Shown in pieces: positions 42,749-54,800 of a stretch of 64,000 bases of DNA; position 1 is the first letter of the stretch, and every line of letters begins with the position of its first letter. The notes under the pieces are model-generated. The model ran no database searches. It saw only the letters and a program-made list of their open reading frames with translations, and was not told the DNA's origin. This DNA is from Capitulum mitella (taxonomy: Eukaryota; Arthropoda; Thecostraca; Pollicipedomorpha; Pollicipedidae): contig CP099850.1 in NCBI GenBank assembly GCA_030062745.1, positions 9,553,538 to 9,617,537 of the forward strand, in the 5' to 3' direction. The translations under genes and the position numbers were made by a program.

Positions 42749-45548
42749 GACCGGCGCCGCCGTCACAGCGGCCGGCCGGACATCCGTGGGGCGCCCGAGA
42801 TCCGGACACGTTCCTGTGTCTGGCGCCCGTCTGGTCCTCGAACGGTCTTGTCCGGGGCGTCTGTGTGCCCCAGACACGACCCTGTCGAGATGGACCGAGG
42901 TGGGCGGCTCAGCCTTAATAGCGGGGCTTTGGATTTTCGGTTTGGCTTTTGCTGTAGCTGATGCCTTGTTGTTGGGACCAAGTGGGATGCTCCTTTATTA
43001 AGTTCGAGGAGCGTGATGCTGGTTCTGAAATTATCCCTAGATAAGAAGATAATAGGGTTCCATTCACGTTCGGTTTCATGTCTTGGATAACCCGTTCCCG
43101 CCTGCTTGGCCTCCAGACGACCCAACAGAGCACGCTGATCAAATGGGAGATTATTTTTGAGCGATTTTACTCCGAACGTGTTCCGATACACTACACTCAG
43201 CTGCTGAGATTGATGCCCTTATTTCTCGATGGGTGGCGCCGTCAGCCGGCCCGGCCGTCGGTCAGGGCCGTGCCGGCGGGATGGCCGTACCAGGGATCGG
43301 GCGGTCAGCCGCCGTCCGGTCCTGTCCGGCGCCTGGCTCCGGTGGCGCGCTTGCAATACTGGTCGCCGTTGGTCGCGGGGACGGCCACCGCGGGGCACGC
43401 TCGGCCTCACCTGAGCGGGGCCGACCGGTGGCTCTGTGGGGACGCCCAGAGGTGCAGAAAATGCTAGGCTGTCACAAACCTGCTTCGGCGGAATCTGTCG
43501 CAAACGTTGTCACAAATATGACGTCAGTCGGAGGGCGGTTGTCAGCTGCTCTTGTTGAAAGTGCAGTAAAGCTGGCAAAAAAGAAAAGGTTTTTGTAGCT
43601 GGCCGTTCAGCGATCAGAACAATATGGGGCGAATGTCATAGATATAGCGAATGTGAATAGATAGTTTCAAATGCCGCTGTGTCGCAGAAAGTTAAAAATA
43701 AGACCCTGATTTTTAAGGTAATTTGGTATGTCGGTATTTCCCGTAACCTGTGATAAATGTAAAATCCTAGAAATCCTCACCCTGTCAAAAAGTTGTGTTT
43801 CACAAGCTCCTACGATATTGTTCTTCCTGGTAGGCGAACTGGCTGTTTTTTGCACCTCTGGAGACGCCCCCGCCCCCCCGTGCCGAGGGCCGCTTGCTCG
43901 TGAGAAGAGTAGGAATATGGGTGGAAGCCGGCGTGCCTTTGGGCTCCCCGAGCGTCCATTTGTAGCCGGCTGCTTCTATTTTGTGTACAGGAGTCGGCGC
44001 GTATATCCGTTAGTACTTAATGGGCAAGTGCCATTGCTTATCAGTTACAGATACCCGTGTTTCGCATTTAAGACAGTTATACGAATGTGGATGAGCCGAT
44101 CAGTTTGGGACGATGACGGCCTTTGCAAGGTTTCCGTCCTAGTATAGATATAGATTAGGATGAACGACGGTAGAAAAGATGCCATGTTCCATGGCGGATT
44201 CCAAATTTTCGCCAGTTCGTCGTCTGTGCCTTTCCAGATGGAAGTGTTGTGACCATGGTGCATTTAGCTTGGTTGTGAAGTTGATGCAGCTATTTTTATG
44301 GGCCCGGTTGGTCAAATTCCGAGTGACGTAATTATGTTGACTGGAATCGATGGGTCCTCGGCCCCTTCCTGTGGAGGTTTGGTTGCCGTGTCGTTTTGAA
44401 GTCTGGTTGCCGGGCTGTTTGGAGTTTGCATTCCGGACGGTGATGTGATTGTGCGTGCTGTTCTGCTTCGCGGCCAGTTAGCTTTGTCTGTCGCCAAACG
44501 CCAGGCTTTGATGGCACAGAGGGCGCCAACTCAGCTTTGTCCGTCCACTCAGCTGAGCGCTCCTGAGCGAACGGCACGGTTATTCCACTATCGGTTGTGT
44601 GCGTTCGCAGAGGGGCCCGGGGTTCACGAGGGTAGATGGTGACTTCTTATCGCAGTGTGATTTTTAAAGTTCAGTTCGTGAATTTGCGGGCAGAATTATT
44701 TCAGCTTTGGCCATTTCCTCCCCTGCTTGGTACTGCGCGATTATGCTTCTAGAACGGGATTTGGCGCGCATAATGTGGTTTATGTGCCGCAAACAAGACG
44801 GAGGAAGATCTGCAGGCGTGTGGATGTGGCCGACACCTCCCATGGCTCAGGAACGTTTGACTGTGGGATCTTTTCAAATGGCGGCCAGCATTTGCAAAGC
44901 AGTCTGGACTCCGCAGTTTATCAAACGAAGTGACCTGGTCGACCATTGTCCCCTCGCTTTCATTCGTTTCGCATTGTCCAAGATTGCTGTTGCGTCTGAT
45001 AGTCCGTCCTTGCCCAGTGGACGGCTTGTGATCAGAGGTGGCCCGTGCAATTTCTCCGTCGTTTGACGTTGCTTTGACTCCGGGGCAGCGTGGGCCAAAT
45101 CGCTACCCCATTCGTGTGCTCTCCGCCTGTGAACGCGACACGCTTCCTCTGTACTGTGATAAAGCACACGTGGGCATTGGCGGGCTTGTTCTGCGGAAAC
45201 CAGGCCCCACGGGAAGAGGAGGTTGGGCCGTTGATGGCCGGGTTTGTTCCGCGCGACCCACGCCAGCGGGGTTAGTGGGTCTTCTGTTCAGAGGACCCAT
45301 GCCATCCTGCTGGGGCTCATGTACAGCGGCGCGACGAGAGCGTTTACTGCTGAGGCAAACGTCTGTGATGAAGCGTGGCATAGTGTTCTGACGGTGGAGG
45401 TGAGGTGATTTCGCTCCAGAAAATGCGACACGCCTGATGTTTGCTGTGAGTGTCACACATTCCGCCCGCCTCACTGCTGTCTGTGTTTGACCGATCGGCG
45501 AATACATTACCGCGTGAGGCACGAGTCCGACTTTGCGTGGAGGAAACT
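42749..45548. other. No further exon seen
   Basis: GC-rich pieces at 42750-42900 and 43220-43450, otherwise average. A TGACGTCA occurs at about 43518. It may include the 3' untranslated region of the long sugar-transporter form. Confidence 0.35.
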
Positions 45549-45880
45549 CGATCACTAGGCAAAAGACCGTAAGAGAGAAGTCTGTACTCAAAAGACCGTC
45601 AAAAAGATGGTATGAGATAAACGGTCGTATGGCAAAAGATCGCCGCAAAATATCGTATGACAAAGGTAGTCATAAGTTAATACCTAACCCAACCTTACTT
45701 AACCTCACCTTACCTAAACTAACATACGGCAGACCGATTACTACGCCTACAGCAAACCGATTACTACGTTTACGTCGAATCGACTTTTGCCAATACGATC
45801 TTTTACCCTCACGGTCTTTATTTCATGCGATCTTTTGTTTATGATTTTTTGGCATGCAATCTTTTACCCGCTTACCAGGC
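45549..45880. repeat. AAAAGACCGT-array repeat with inverted halves, E3
   Basis: The left half repeats CAAAAGACCGTAAG and GGCAAAAGATCG; the right half repeats the reverse (ACGATCTTTTACCC, GCGATCTTTTG, GCAATCTTTTACCC). Between them lies a degenerate CCTAA-type stretch (45682-45722). Confidence 0.65.
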
Positions 45881-46707
45881 GACACAGAGGAGCACCAGAC
45901 AAGAGCTGAACGGTTGGCTGCGATGGAATGACGCTGCGGTACATGTAAAACCATTAAAAACACTGCATAGCTTGCAGGACTCTGCCACTCATGGACACAA
46001 TGCGTTGTTTCAACGGAGTGGTTCAGGAGCATGTACAACATTGGTGGTATTTGGGAGACAGGCTGAAAAATGTTTTACCATTGGACCTTCGGGGCTTGAA
46101 GACGTCCTGCCTTCTGTCGGTATAGCGTAGCCATCGAGGGTCAGAGTGGTCAACTGCCCCCCTCCCCTTAAGGCAGTAGTTCCCAAAAACTGGTTGTTAT
46201 CTCAAATGACATGTCTGCAGACAGCAGTGTTCTAATACTTAGAAAGTCACGCACTTTTAGGTATTTTCGAAATCACCTGGTTGTTTTTGTTGTACCTGAC
46301 AGCGTTAGTTTGCGCATTTTTGCAGTCAAATGGTATAAGTAGTATCAGTTAGCCTTATGAAAATCCGGGCCACGCCACTGCATTCTGTAATGTTATTTCG
46401 CACCGTGACCCGATTTTGGGAGTGACTAGGTAAATCAGTTTTCAATCGGAACTCATCGTGCTTCATCTTTTCTGTGAAAAGAGAGTAGTGCAATTCAATG
46501 TGAGGTGATGAAGAAGTCCAGAAGCCTAGGGTTGGCATTTAATTGGAAAGACGTTACCTCGAATGCATCATTTGACAGCTCGGTGACTTCGTTTTATTCA
46601 AACGCCTTCACCAGGTTTCTACGACTACGTGTAAACTGCGCGTAACACCCACACGTTCGGTGGCAATTTCAATGACAAGGCATGCGGTATCTCCAGTTCT
46701 TTTGACA
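45881..46707. other. No gene seen
   Basis: Average composition; a short C-run near 46160. Nothing recognised. Confidence 0.4.
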
Positions 46708-47937
46708 TTAACCCGTCCCCGACTGGGGGGGGGCAGTTGACTGCCCCCCCCTGAGGTTTTTCTGGGATTGCGAGAGAACCAACAAACACAGATTCACGAA
46801 ACTTTGTGTAGCTTTTGCTCCATCAATTGTACATCTTGTATCAAAATTTTGACCTCAGGTCACGTCAGGTGCCTAACCTAGGTCAGGTCAAACAGACCTA
46901 TGTCAAAAAAAGTTTAGCGCCCTCTAACTTTTTCGCAAAACAAGATATCTCAATAATACTTTCAGGGATTAGTGATCGTGATAGATGCAACAAATCTCCT
47001 ATCTCAGATTTTTCGGAATTTTTCGGGTCATTGACCTAAGGTCAAGCCCATTTTTAAGACATATCGCCATTTTTTCAGAAATTGACGGAACATTCCATAA
47101 CATTTTTACTGTGGAATGAAGCAGACATCTGGTTACCGTCATTGGGCAAAATATCAGTGACTTCCAGGCATTGACCTGAGGTCAGGTCACGAATAACTGT
47201 AGTGGGCCAAAATGTACCACCGTCAAAATCGACGATGAATTACTCAGAATGGGTAGAAAATGGCAGAACTAGCGTGCGCAGACGTAATTAATACCAGGAA
47301 CCTCAAAAAGTTTGAAAAAGTAGCATATTTTGGAAATAAACAGGCTCTCGCGAATAAAGCTCCGCCAACTTTGTACATTGACAACTAATAAATTTTTCCA
47401 AAATTTAAGCACGAGAAACCATCACAAGAACCACAAAGATCAATAAAATTTACATAGATTGTCTTTTTTCGCGAAAATAAAGGAACGTCAAAATTAGTTC
47501 CCGTCAATTTGGTACTGCATACGGCCGCGGCGCACACTTGACGGCTGACGGGAGAATTACGGTGTCTTTAACTCAACGTTTCGGCGTATATATTGAACAA
47601 ATCTGGGGGAATTAGACGTGTATCGGCATCCGCGGACATTTACTTGTGCGCTGGTGCCTTTACCTATGCGTTATTAGTCACAGTCCTTGAGATTCAGGCC
47701 ATTTCTCGGTCTCATGCAGTCGGCCATGAGAAAACATATATAGGGCGTAAATTGGCTTAAATATTATCTAAAACTAAAAATGAGACCAGTTTCGAGCTCT
47801 ACTCGTCACAGGCTTTCCAACGGTATGCTTATTTTTATCGTGCGACCAACCGTTCGCGAGTTAGAGGGGGGGGGCAGTCAACTGCCCCCCCCCAGTCGCC
47901 GGTGTTCGGGACGGACCGACGGTCGTGCGCGGGTTAA
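46708..47937 (+). mobile_element. TTAA-flanked hairpin element, copy A3
   Basis: The copy starts TTAACCCGTCCCC and ends GCGCGGGTTAA, with terminal hairpins at 46725-46751 and 47865-47892. It is nearly identical to 29723-30956 along its whole length, indicating recent movement. AGGTCA direct repeats are conserved near 46855-46895. Confidence 0.85.
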
Positions 47938-47939
47938 TG

Positions 47940-48160
47940 GTCCTTGAGTACGTCGTGTATTTTTGAATGACTCCAATCTCCGGCTGCCCCCATGACGGAT
48001 GCTGGCCACGTCTCGGTCACGGAGCCTCCGAAGGGGGGCCGTGTGAAATTTGCTGTGAGCTTTGGCCGGGTCGAAGCCCAAGTCTGACACGGGCGGTACG
48101 AAGGACATCTGCTGCACGAACGTCGGCAGCCGCGGGTCGTGATCGGGCCGCAGCCGCCGT
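47940..48160 (-). CDS. Possible exon of an unrecognised gene
   Basis: On the minus strand one frame reads PDHDPRLPTFVQQMSFVPP then VSDLGFDPAKAHSKFHTAP, a non-repetitive, protein-like composition. After a C-run it would continue better in a neighbouring frame (FGGSVTETWPASVMGAAGDW). The segment abuts the TTAA end of a transposable element at 47937. I cannot name the protein; splice sites are weak. It could be a truncated or frameshifted exon, or a relic. Confidence 0.22.
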
Positions 48161-48299
48161 GAGTCGTGAGTCGTGACTCGAGCCGAGGTCGCGGTGAGTC
48201 GAGAGCGGGCTGGAGTCTGGACGGCACTCGCTCGGTCTCCAGTAAGCCGGCCAGTGAGCCCCTTATGCGTGCCGCTTTAATAGCGAGGGCGAGCAAGAA

Positions 48300-49370
48300 T
48301 TCTCAGCTGTGTTCGTTGGAATCCCAGTGCGGCGACTTATGCGACGTGAATAAGAAGCATGGACCCGCAGAAACTCGAAATCCGCTAATCCGTTCACAAC
48401 ACAGCCCTCGTCTGCGTTTTGGCCGCAGCACTCTGAGAGGAATGCTGGGCGGACGGCCCGCATGCCGTCCGGCCATGCCGCCATTCCTGGTGCACGCTCG
48501 GCTAACAGCCTCCGGCCGGCCGAGTTGGCGGCGCTTCCGACAGCAGCACCCGCCGACGCAGCAGAAATCAGTCGGACTTCTCGCCGGTTTTTCGCCGCCT
48601 GCGCCGGCGGGACCGGCTCGGCGGCCCGCCGCCGGTTGCAGAGCTGTTTCGGCTAATTGATCCCCAGACGACGGGCGCCATTCTTGCCGCGCCGAGCGGA
48701 AAAGCTGTTCTGCCATCCGGCCGCGCTGCAGTGTGTTACGCGGCCGTTTTCCGACGGCGGGCCCGTTACGTGTGGTCGTGACCGCGGCGGCTCCGGTGTT
48801 TCCCGCAGTGACTCCGTCGGGCGGCGCGGCACCCGGGCTCGTGAGAAAGGTGGTGACAACATGGTCGAGCCCCCCGCCCCTGACCGACGATAACGGCGAC
48901 GTCATCCTGTGTCCAGCGGCCGCGAAACAGGTCCGATATCGGCGCGGAATCTGCCCGAATAGGAGCGGACGGCGGAGAACGTTACTCTGACTCACGGAGA
49001 GTACCGTAATGCCAACCAGCGTGGCTTTTCTGGCCTGCGCCAGGTAGAAGAGAGGAAAAGGAGTTATTTCGACGCATAATTGCGAAGTGATTCATGCTGC
49101 GTTTAGAAACCTTTCGGCAGAGCATCAGAGAACGTATGAGAAGGTTTAAAACTGGGGAAGGCCGCAGCCTGCTCTTGCCAAACCCATCAGGACGAAAATT
49201 CAGCCGCAATTTCGGAACTAGTTGAAACTGAAAATATTCCTTTGCGCTTAGGCCCCACAGAACTATACAGAGACAAAGGTGTAAAAACATTACCATGTAT
49301 GAAGGAACGCTTATAAATTCCGTCGGGCATGAGCAATCATGAGTTTTTCATACCCCCTCACCCATCAGGA
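48300..49370. other. CpG-rich, no gene supported
   Basis: 48400-48990 is GC- and CpG-rich with a 230-codon minus-strand frame of low-complexity composition that resembles nothing known. The remainder is AT-richer. Confidence 0.35.
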
Positions 49371-49512
49371 GGCGCAGCCAGAATTTTCCTAGGGGGAGCT
49401 CAGTGTGAACTGAAATCGTACAAAAACCGCCTGCCGGCAAGACGATGTTCAATAGTTTTCACGAAAAATGTGTGTCTAAGGGGGGCCAGGCCCCTCCCCC
49501 CCTGGTTGCGCC
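49371..49512 (+). mobile_element. Short inverted-repeat element, copy F1
   Basis: Terminal inverted repeats GGCGCAGCCAG and CTGGTTGCGCC enclose 142 bp. An inverted homologue lies at 7157-7302. The size and structure fit a MITE. Confidence 0.7.
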
Positions 49513-50030
49513 TGTGTCCCAACAAAAAAAAAATCAGCCTTATGCGGGAACTCGCGTCAGGTGGTGAGGCCGGAGCTCTACTTATCCTAGGACTGTTACA
49601 TCCGTGAACATCATCAACATTAGCACCGAGGTGCAAAAAATATCCAGATACTCATGATCCATCTGGCTCATTCCTGTATACCATAACTTCGTGGTTAAAT
49701 CTAGGTCAAGTTTTCTAGTTTCACTTTTCCAATTTTTTCGAGACCGGCACCACACATTCAGGTTAATACTGTTACTGTTATCATTTTGATCATTGAGCAC
49801 CAAATGTGATGGACACTTTCACCAGCTGTTAGGGGTGAATCATGACTACGCAGCACTGTACTGCCGTGACCCCCCCCCCCCCATTAAAGGGTCCTTCCTG
49901 GACCTATCAGAACATTCGTGAGTCACTCACAGGAGCGTATCCAGGATTTTGCCAAGAATGGCGCCAGCCAAAGCCAAGGGTGTAGGAGCGCTAAGAAAAG
50001 AAGGGGGGAGAGGCATCTGTTCAGGGAGCG
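49513..50030. other. No gene seen
   Basis: A C-run at 49870 and a GGAGCGTATCCAGGATTTTG repeat-end motif at 49932. Nothing coding. Confidence 0.4.
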
Positions 50031-50920
50031 CCGACCTCCACGGGGCACCGACCCCTTAGACGGGCGCCATCTTCTTGGAATGAGGTGAGAATCATATTAA
50101 GACGGACTTCATCTCAGATATCTCAGTGTGTTTTATGCTATTCAGATAAACATACACGAATAGGGTCGGTGCCACGGGGCCTGCTGAAGTGAGCTCTTAT
50201 GCTCCTTTGACGATCATGTGTTCGATTTCAAACCTTTCACGTCATTTTAACGTCTGTAGGGGGACGCCTGGTCTGGATGGAACGGTAACTCTGTGAGGGC
50301 CGCTTGTTGATAGGAATGCAGAGTTTAGGGCGTTCCGACTGTATTATCACATCAGGCGCCCACAGGTACGTCTGATCTGTACCTGCCTCCTGGCCCGTAG
50401 GAGGTGCGAGTCTTTTAAGGAGTACCTGGTCTGTGAGGGGCGCCCAGTCCCTGAAGGGCTATGGATATGTTCATGGCGGGGCCCCTGATCTGTAAGGGGA
50501 ACCACATGCATGAGCATGATCAAATGGCGTCCAAAGAGGCGACTGATTTGTACGGGGACGCCTGGTCTGTAAACGATGCATGCCTTGTAAAACGTGCCTG
50601 ATCTGATGGGCCCCAAGTCCCATAAGGGCGCCTGGCTGGTATACTGGCGCCACATATGCGAGGGGTGCCTTATCTGAACGGGACGCCTCGTTTGAAAAAG
50701 GAGCCGACCCCTGATAGGTGTCTGATCTGTATAAGGGAGGGGGGGGGGGGGGTCAGCCTGGCCTGTAAAATGGGGAGTCTGCCTCGCAGCTGCGCCTGGC
50801 CTTTGACGGGCACCAGATTCTTCAAAGATACCTCATCTGTACTGGTTGAGGGCGTTCGTGGCCTGTAAGGGGCTCCGAGTCCACGAGGAATGTTTGGTCT
50901 GCAAGTGGGAGAGGAGACTG
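50030..50920 (+). repeat. Degenerate ~30-bp satellite, CTGGTCTGTAAGG type
   Basis: Units such as GGCGCCTGGTCTGTAAGGGG and variants, related to the end of the block at 22230-22560. A G-run interrupts at 50737-50752. Confidence 0.65.
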
Positions 50921-52220
50921 GAGGTTCATGCTGTTTACGCGGCCAAACACGTTCTCCGCCCCGCAAAATATCTGCCTGGATTTCGACCTCTCCTTGAGAC
51001 CGGGCCACACCATGAAGGAGCCGCCCGTACCAGAAGCCAACGGGGGGGGGGGGTATCTTCCCCGGCTCCTGCATCCAAGCCCAAAGCCCTCAAAACTAAG
51101 TACTCTTTGAATTTCGGCTACTTTATTCTGGACTTTTGGAAACTTTTGTCTATTTTCATTCTCCGTGCATAAAGAATCGTTAATTGCCAACCTTAAGGAA
51201 GTCGCGGCTCCCCTCTTCCACCTCCCCCAGGCTACGCCCCTCGTAACATGAACTCGTGACATGTACCGGGCTCTGCTTTCCTCGACAACGGTACTGGTGG
51301 GGACCGGTTATCAACAGAGTCCGTCCTATCCCGTCAGTCTGCTCCTGCACGGCGCCCGGGACCAGCGAAGACGCCCAGCTCCTGACGGGCACGTGCGATT
51401 GGCCGCACGCGACCATTAGGCCGATCCTATCGGGGTCGATTTTTGCAGGCCGCAGGAAAACTGGATCACTTGGCGTGCGGTGATTCAAAACAAGCGCGGC
51501 GCCCGTTCGCCGGCCTGACACGGAGCGTCACGGCGTGACGGCTCCCGGCCGCGCTGCCCGAGTTCCGTTGCCGAGGTGCGGCGTCGTTGTTTACCCTGAA
51601 TCCCGGCGGCGCGGGCGTAATTTGTATTCTTTGTTGACTGGCGACCCCAAAGATCTGTGACTTTAAGATAGGACCTTATGGAGTGAGCACCCACAATGGT
51701 TTGCAGCGTCCAATATAATGCATATACGGGCTCCCCGATCCGTTTCAGAAAGTTATATTCCTGCGAGGCGGCTCTCTGTGCGGAGCGGTAAGGCCTATGG
51801 CCGTTCGTGTGACGCAGCATGCTGCTGTGGGCCGTACTTTTTGGTTCTCTGCTCCGTCCGCCACGGTCCACGGTCTTCTCGGCCCTAAGAAGTTCTTCCC
51901 ACCCCAACGACCTCGAACTGCGCGATCCCACAATGGCGGTTTGCTTTCGCAACGATTCGGTCAATCATGTCAGGGGCCGAGCTTGGTCGCTGGACATCTG
52001 TTGTTCAGGGTCAATAGCGTCTTTACGTCCGGCAGGCCCGCACAATGGCGGAGTTTGTCTGACGATAGAGCGCTTGATCCACCGAGGCCAGCAAAACGTG
52101 CACAGGAGACTGCGCCAGACTAGTGACATACTCGCATGCTATGATTCAGGTACTGTGAAATAAAATGAGCGCGTTTTTGGTTACGTTGGACAAATTCAAA
52201 AGCTGAGTGAATCAGCATTG
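50921..52220. other. No gene seen
   Basis: Mixed composition with a G-run at 51041. Open frames overlap on both strands without protein similarity that I can see. Confidence 0.35.
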
Positions 52221-52224
52221 TAAT

Positions 52225-52525
52225 AAAGGACAGTAGACTCGATCCACCAAAGTCAGCAAACCCAGTCCTCCTAAAATCGGCAGCGCCACTCTATCGAGAT
52301 CAGCAGAGGCACTCCACCGAGGTCAGCAGGGCCGCCCCGCCGAGGTCAGCAGATCTACTCCGTCAGGTCGGCAGCAAGCTCGGCAAACTCTCTCCACCGC
52401 GATCAGCAGATCCACTCCACCAGTCAGCAGAACCACTCATTCGAGGTCAGCAGATTTGCTCCACCGAGGTCAGCAGAGCCACTCCACCGAGGTCAGCAGA
52501 GCCGCTCTACTAAGGTCAGCGGGCC
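52225..52525 (+). repeat. 24-bp minisatellite with AGGTCA
   Basis: About 12 units of CACTCCACCGAGGTCAGCAG plus a short spacer. Each good unit carries the nuclear-receptor half-site AGGTCA. Confidence 0.85.
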
Positions 52526-53368
52526 GGTCGGGCCGGGTGGACGGCGGTGGAGCCGGCCGCGATGGCCTCGGGCCGCTCAAAAATGGTCTGCAGGCGACAC
52601 CAGCTAACGGTGCCGGCCGGCGGCGCCGGTCGGCCGGGCGCGGCGGCCTCTGTCGCCGTTCGGTCAGGACCATTGTGGCCAGCGCCGGCCGGTCGGGCCC
52701 GCCCGAGGTCGCACTGTGCTGTCAGCTGTGCTGACGGTCGCCGCTAGTTCACTGGGTCAGCTGCGTAATTGCGGCTACACGTCTGTACGACAGCTGACGA
52801 TTTTGGACGGTTTTGGCAGCTCTGTCGAGATAACAGAAACAAACGCGGGACCGTTTGGCTTGCTTTCAAGCGACTGATATTTAACGATGCTCTAAACAGA
52901 CACTGACGCGGCAGTTCTGAAGCTCTGTTCTGCGTGGTCACTGGACAACGGGCCTGACGGGACATAGTTGGTCAAAGTAATTCTGGACGGAAAGAAAGAC
53001 TACGACATTTGACGACCCATGAGAAACCGAATCGGACTACTGCAAATCTGTAGTATGACTGACTGAAATACATCGATGACTTTGCACGTCCTCCCACATG
53101 CATGGTAGATGTCGGAGATCTCGTGGAAGGTATCTGCTTCTTTATTTACGTAGATTGTACTAATTTACTCGTCCCGTAATTTGGGCAAAGGCATAATTTC
53201 GTCCACTGTTATTTAGGGATGGGGTTGGTTTTAAGAACATAGACCTGAAGTAACTCATCTGTACAGAACTGTAGACCGGACAATGAACGTTCAAACAACC
53301 ATTTTAGCACGTGTATTTGGAAGCATCTGGTGACCCACCAAGAATAAAGCTTGGTTCCTTTTACGCAA
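52526..53368. other. No gene seen
   Basis: GC-rich to 52745, then average. A 73-codon minus-strand frame (52965-52744) is not recognisable. Confidence 0.35.
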
Positions 53369-53470
53369 TATACTGGAGATTTCTGAGAATTATTGGTTGT
53401 CCACATGAATAACAGACCATTTCTTTCCAGTTATGGCCATAAGCCTAATGCTAAAATCCCAGAATAAAGG
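53369..53470 (-). repeat. 105-bp dispersed repeat, copy D4 (inverted)
   Basis: Reverse of the repeat at 5731-5848: GGAGATTTCTGAGAATTATT at one end and GCTAAAATCCCAGAATA at the other. Confidence 0.65.
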
Positions 53471-54449
53471 GGAGGGGGTCTGGACCACCCCCGGATAACC
53501 AGCCATGGTACGCAGTGCCAATCTACATCTAAAGCAAAAAAAAACTGTCCTTAAACTTTCATTATGCTGGGTTTAAGCCTTCAAGAGGGAGAAATGGCAA
53601 TCACAAGCGCTTACTCAGACTTTCAATTCCATCTCTGACAAACCGTGTACATGCGCCTTGCATTAACGCAAGTGGTTGTCATGTTCTGTTCGGCTCATCT
53701 GAAGAACTTGTTAAAATGCCTGGACTGTAATTGGCACTGCCCTGCACCGACATTCTCCGTCAAGTAGACATTCAGCAAACAAGCAAGATGGAGCGCTGCA
53801 TTCCTCTGTTAGGCGGTGTAGATGTAACGGACTGCTTGCTGCAGGCAGGGAGTATTCTGGCCGGGGAGTACACACGACAGACCACCTGCCGGCAGGCAAC
53901 AGATGTGGCAGACCGAGTCTGACCGGTGAGCAGACACTGAAACAGCCTAAACCCAATTCGGGGTTGGGCCGTGAGGGGGGAGATTCAAAGGTAGAGCAGA
54001 GGGGCATACTTCCCAAGACGTCACCAGGGTATACAAAGCCGATTAATTTCCTAACAGAGCAAGTATTGGATATTGGACTGGATGGTAGTTAGGTGGTTTA
54101 TGTACTGTACTGGATGCATGTACCGTGAAAGGCAGTTGGCTTTGCTAAAAAAAATGCACGCATAACACTGGGTATACTTAATTTATCATAAGAAAAGCTT
54201 TCGGTATGCTTTCCTTTCTTTTATCCCAACTGATTTAACTTCTGTGGACGGTTTCATTTTAAGAAGATCGACTGGTTTCCGTGGCTCTTTGTCCGGTGCG
54301 ACACAGAGCCGTTGAGAAAATGAGTTGGTGCAGAGCCTTCCAGTGGTAATCAGGCCGCTGTCGGCCGTGTCAGACGGCGCTCCTGGCTGGAGACCTCACT
54401 CTGGTCTGCCCCGCCGCCCTGCCGACCAGCGCTGTCGGACCATGAGCCA
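53471..54449. other. No gene seen
   Basis: Average composition; no recognisable exon. Confidence 0.4.
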
Positions 54450-54800
54450 TCTGGTACAACGGGACAGGCGGTACCGGACAGGTGAGCTGACCGTGTCCGG
54501 TCTGCTCTGGGGCAGCCGGTACCGGACAGGACCTTCCGGTCTCTCTGGGGAGGCGGTACCGGACAGGTGAACTGAGCGTGTCCGGTCTGCTCTGGGGCAG
54601 GCCGGTACCGGACAGGTGAACTGAGCGTGTCCGGTCTGCTCTGGGGCAGGCCGGTACCGGACAGGTGAACTGAGCGTGTCCGGTCTGCTCTGGGGCAGGC
54701 GGTACCGGACAGGTGAACTGACCGTGTCCGGTCCGCTCTGGGGCAGCCGATACCGGACATGGGGAGGGGGGAGGATAAGCGTGTCCGGCCGGTAGTGCTC
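54450..54800 (+). repeat. 49-bp array with donor-like/E-box motifs
   Basis: GGTACCGGACAGG recurs near 54469, 54518, 54555, 54604, 54653, 54701 and (as GATACCGGACA) 54749. Most units contain ACAGGTGAACTGA or ACAGGTGAGCTGA followed by GTGTCCGGTCTGCTCTGGGG. Three overlapping minus-strand frames of 165-300 codons are by-products of the non-multiple-of-three period. Confidence 0.85.

Noticed and set aside
45682-45722. Second interstitial telomere array
   Set aside because: CCTAA-like units are too degenerate to call; possibly an old relic within repeat E3.
48303-48995. 230-codon minus-strand frame
   Set aside because: Low-complexity Gly/Arg/Pro composition in CpG-rich DNA where stops are rare; no splice or start support.
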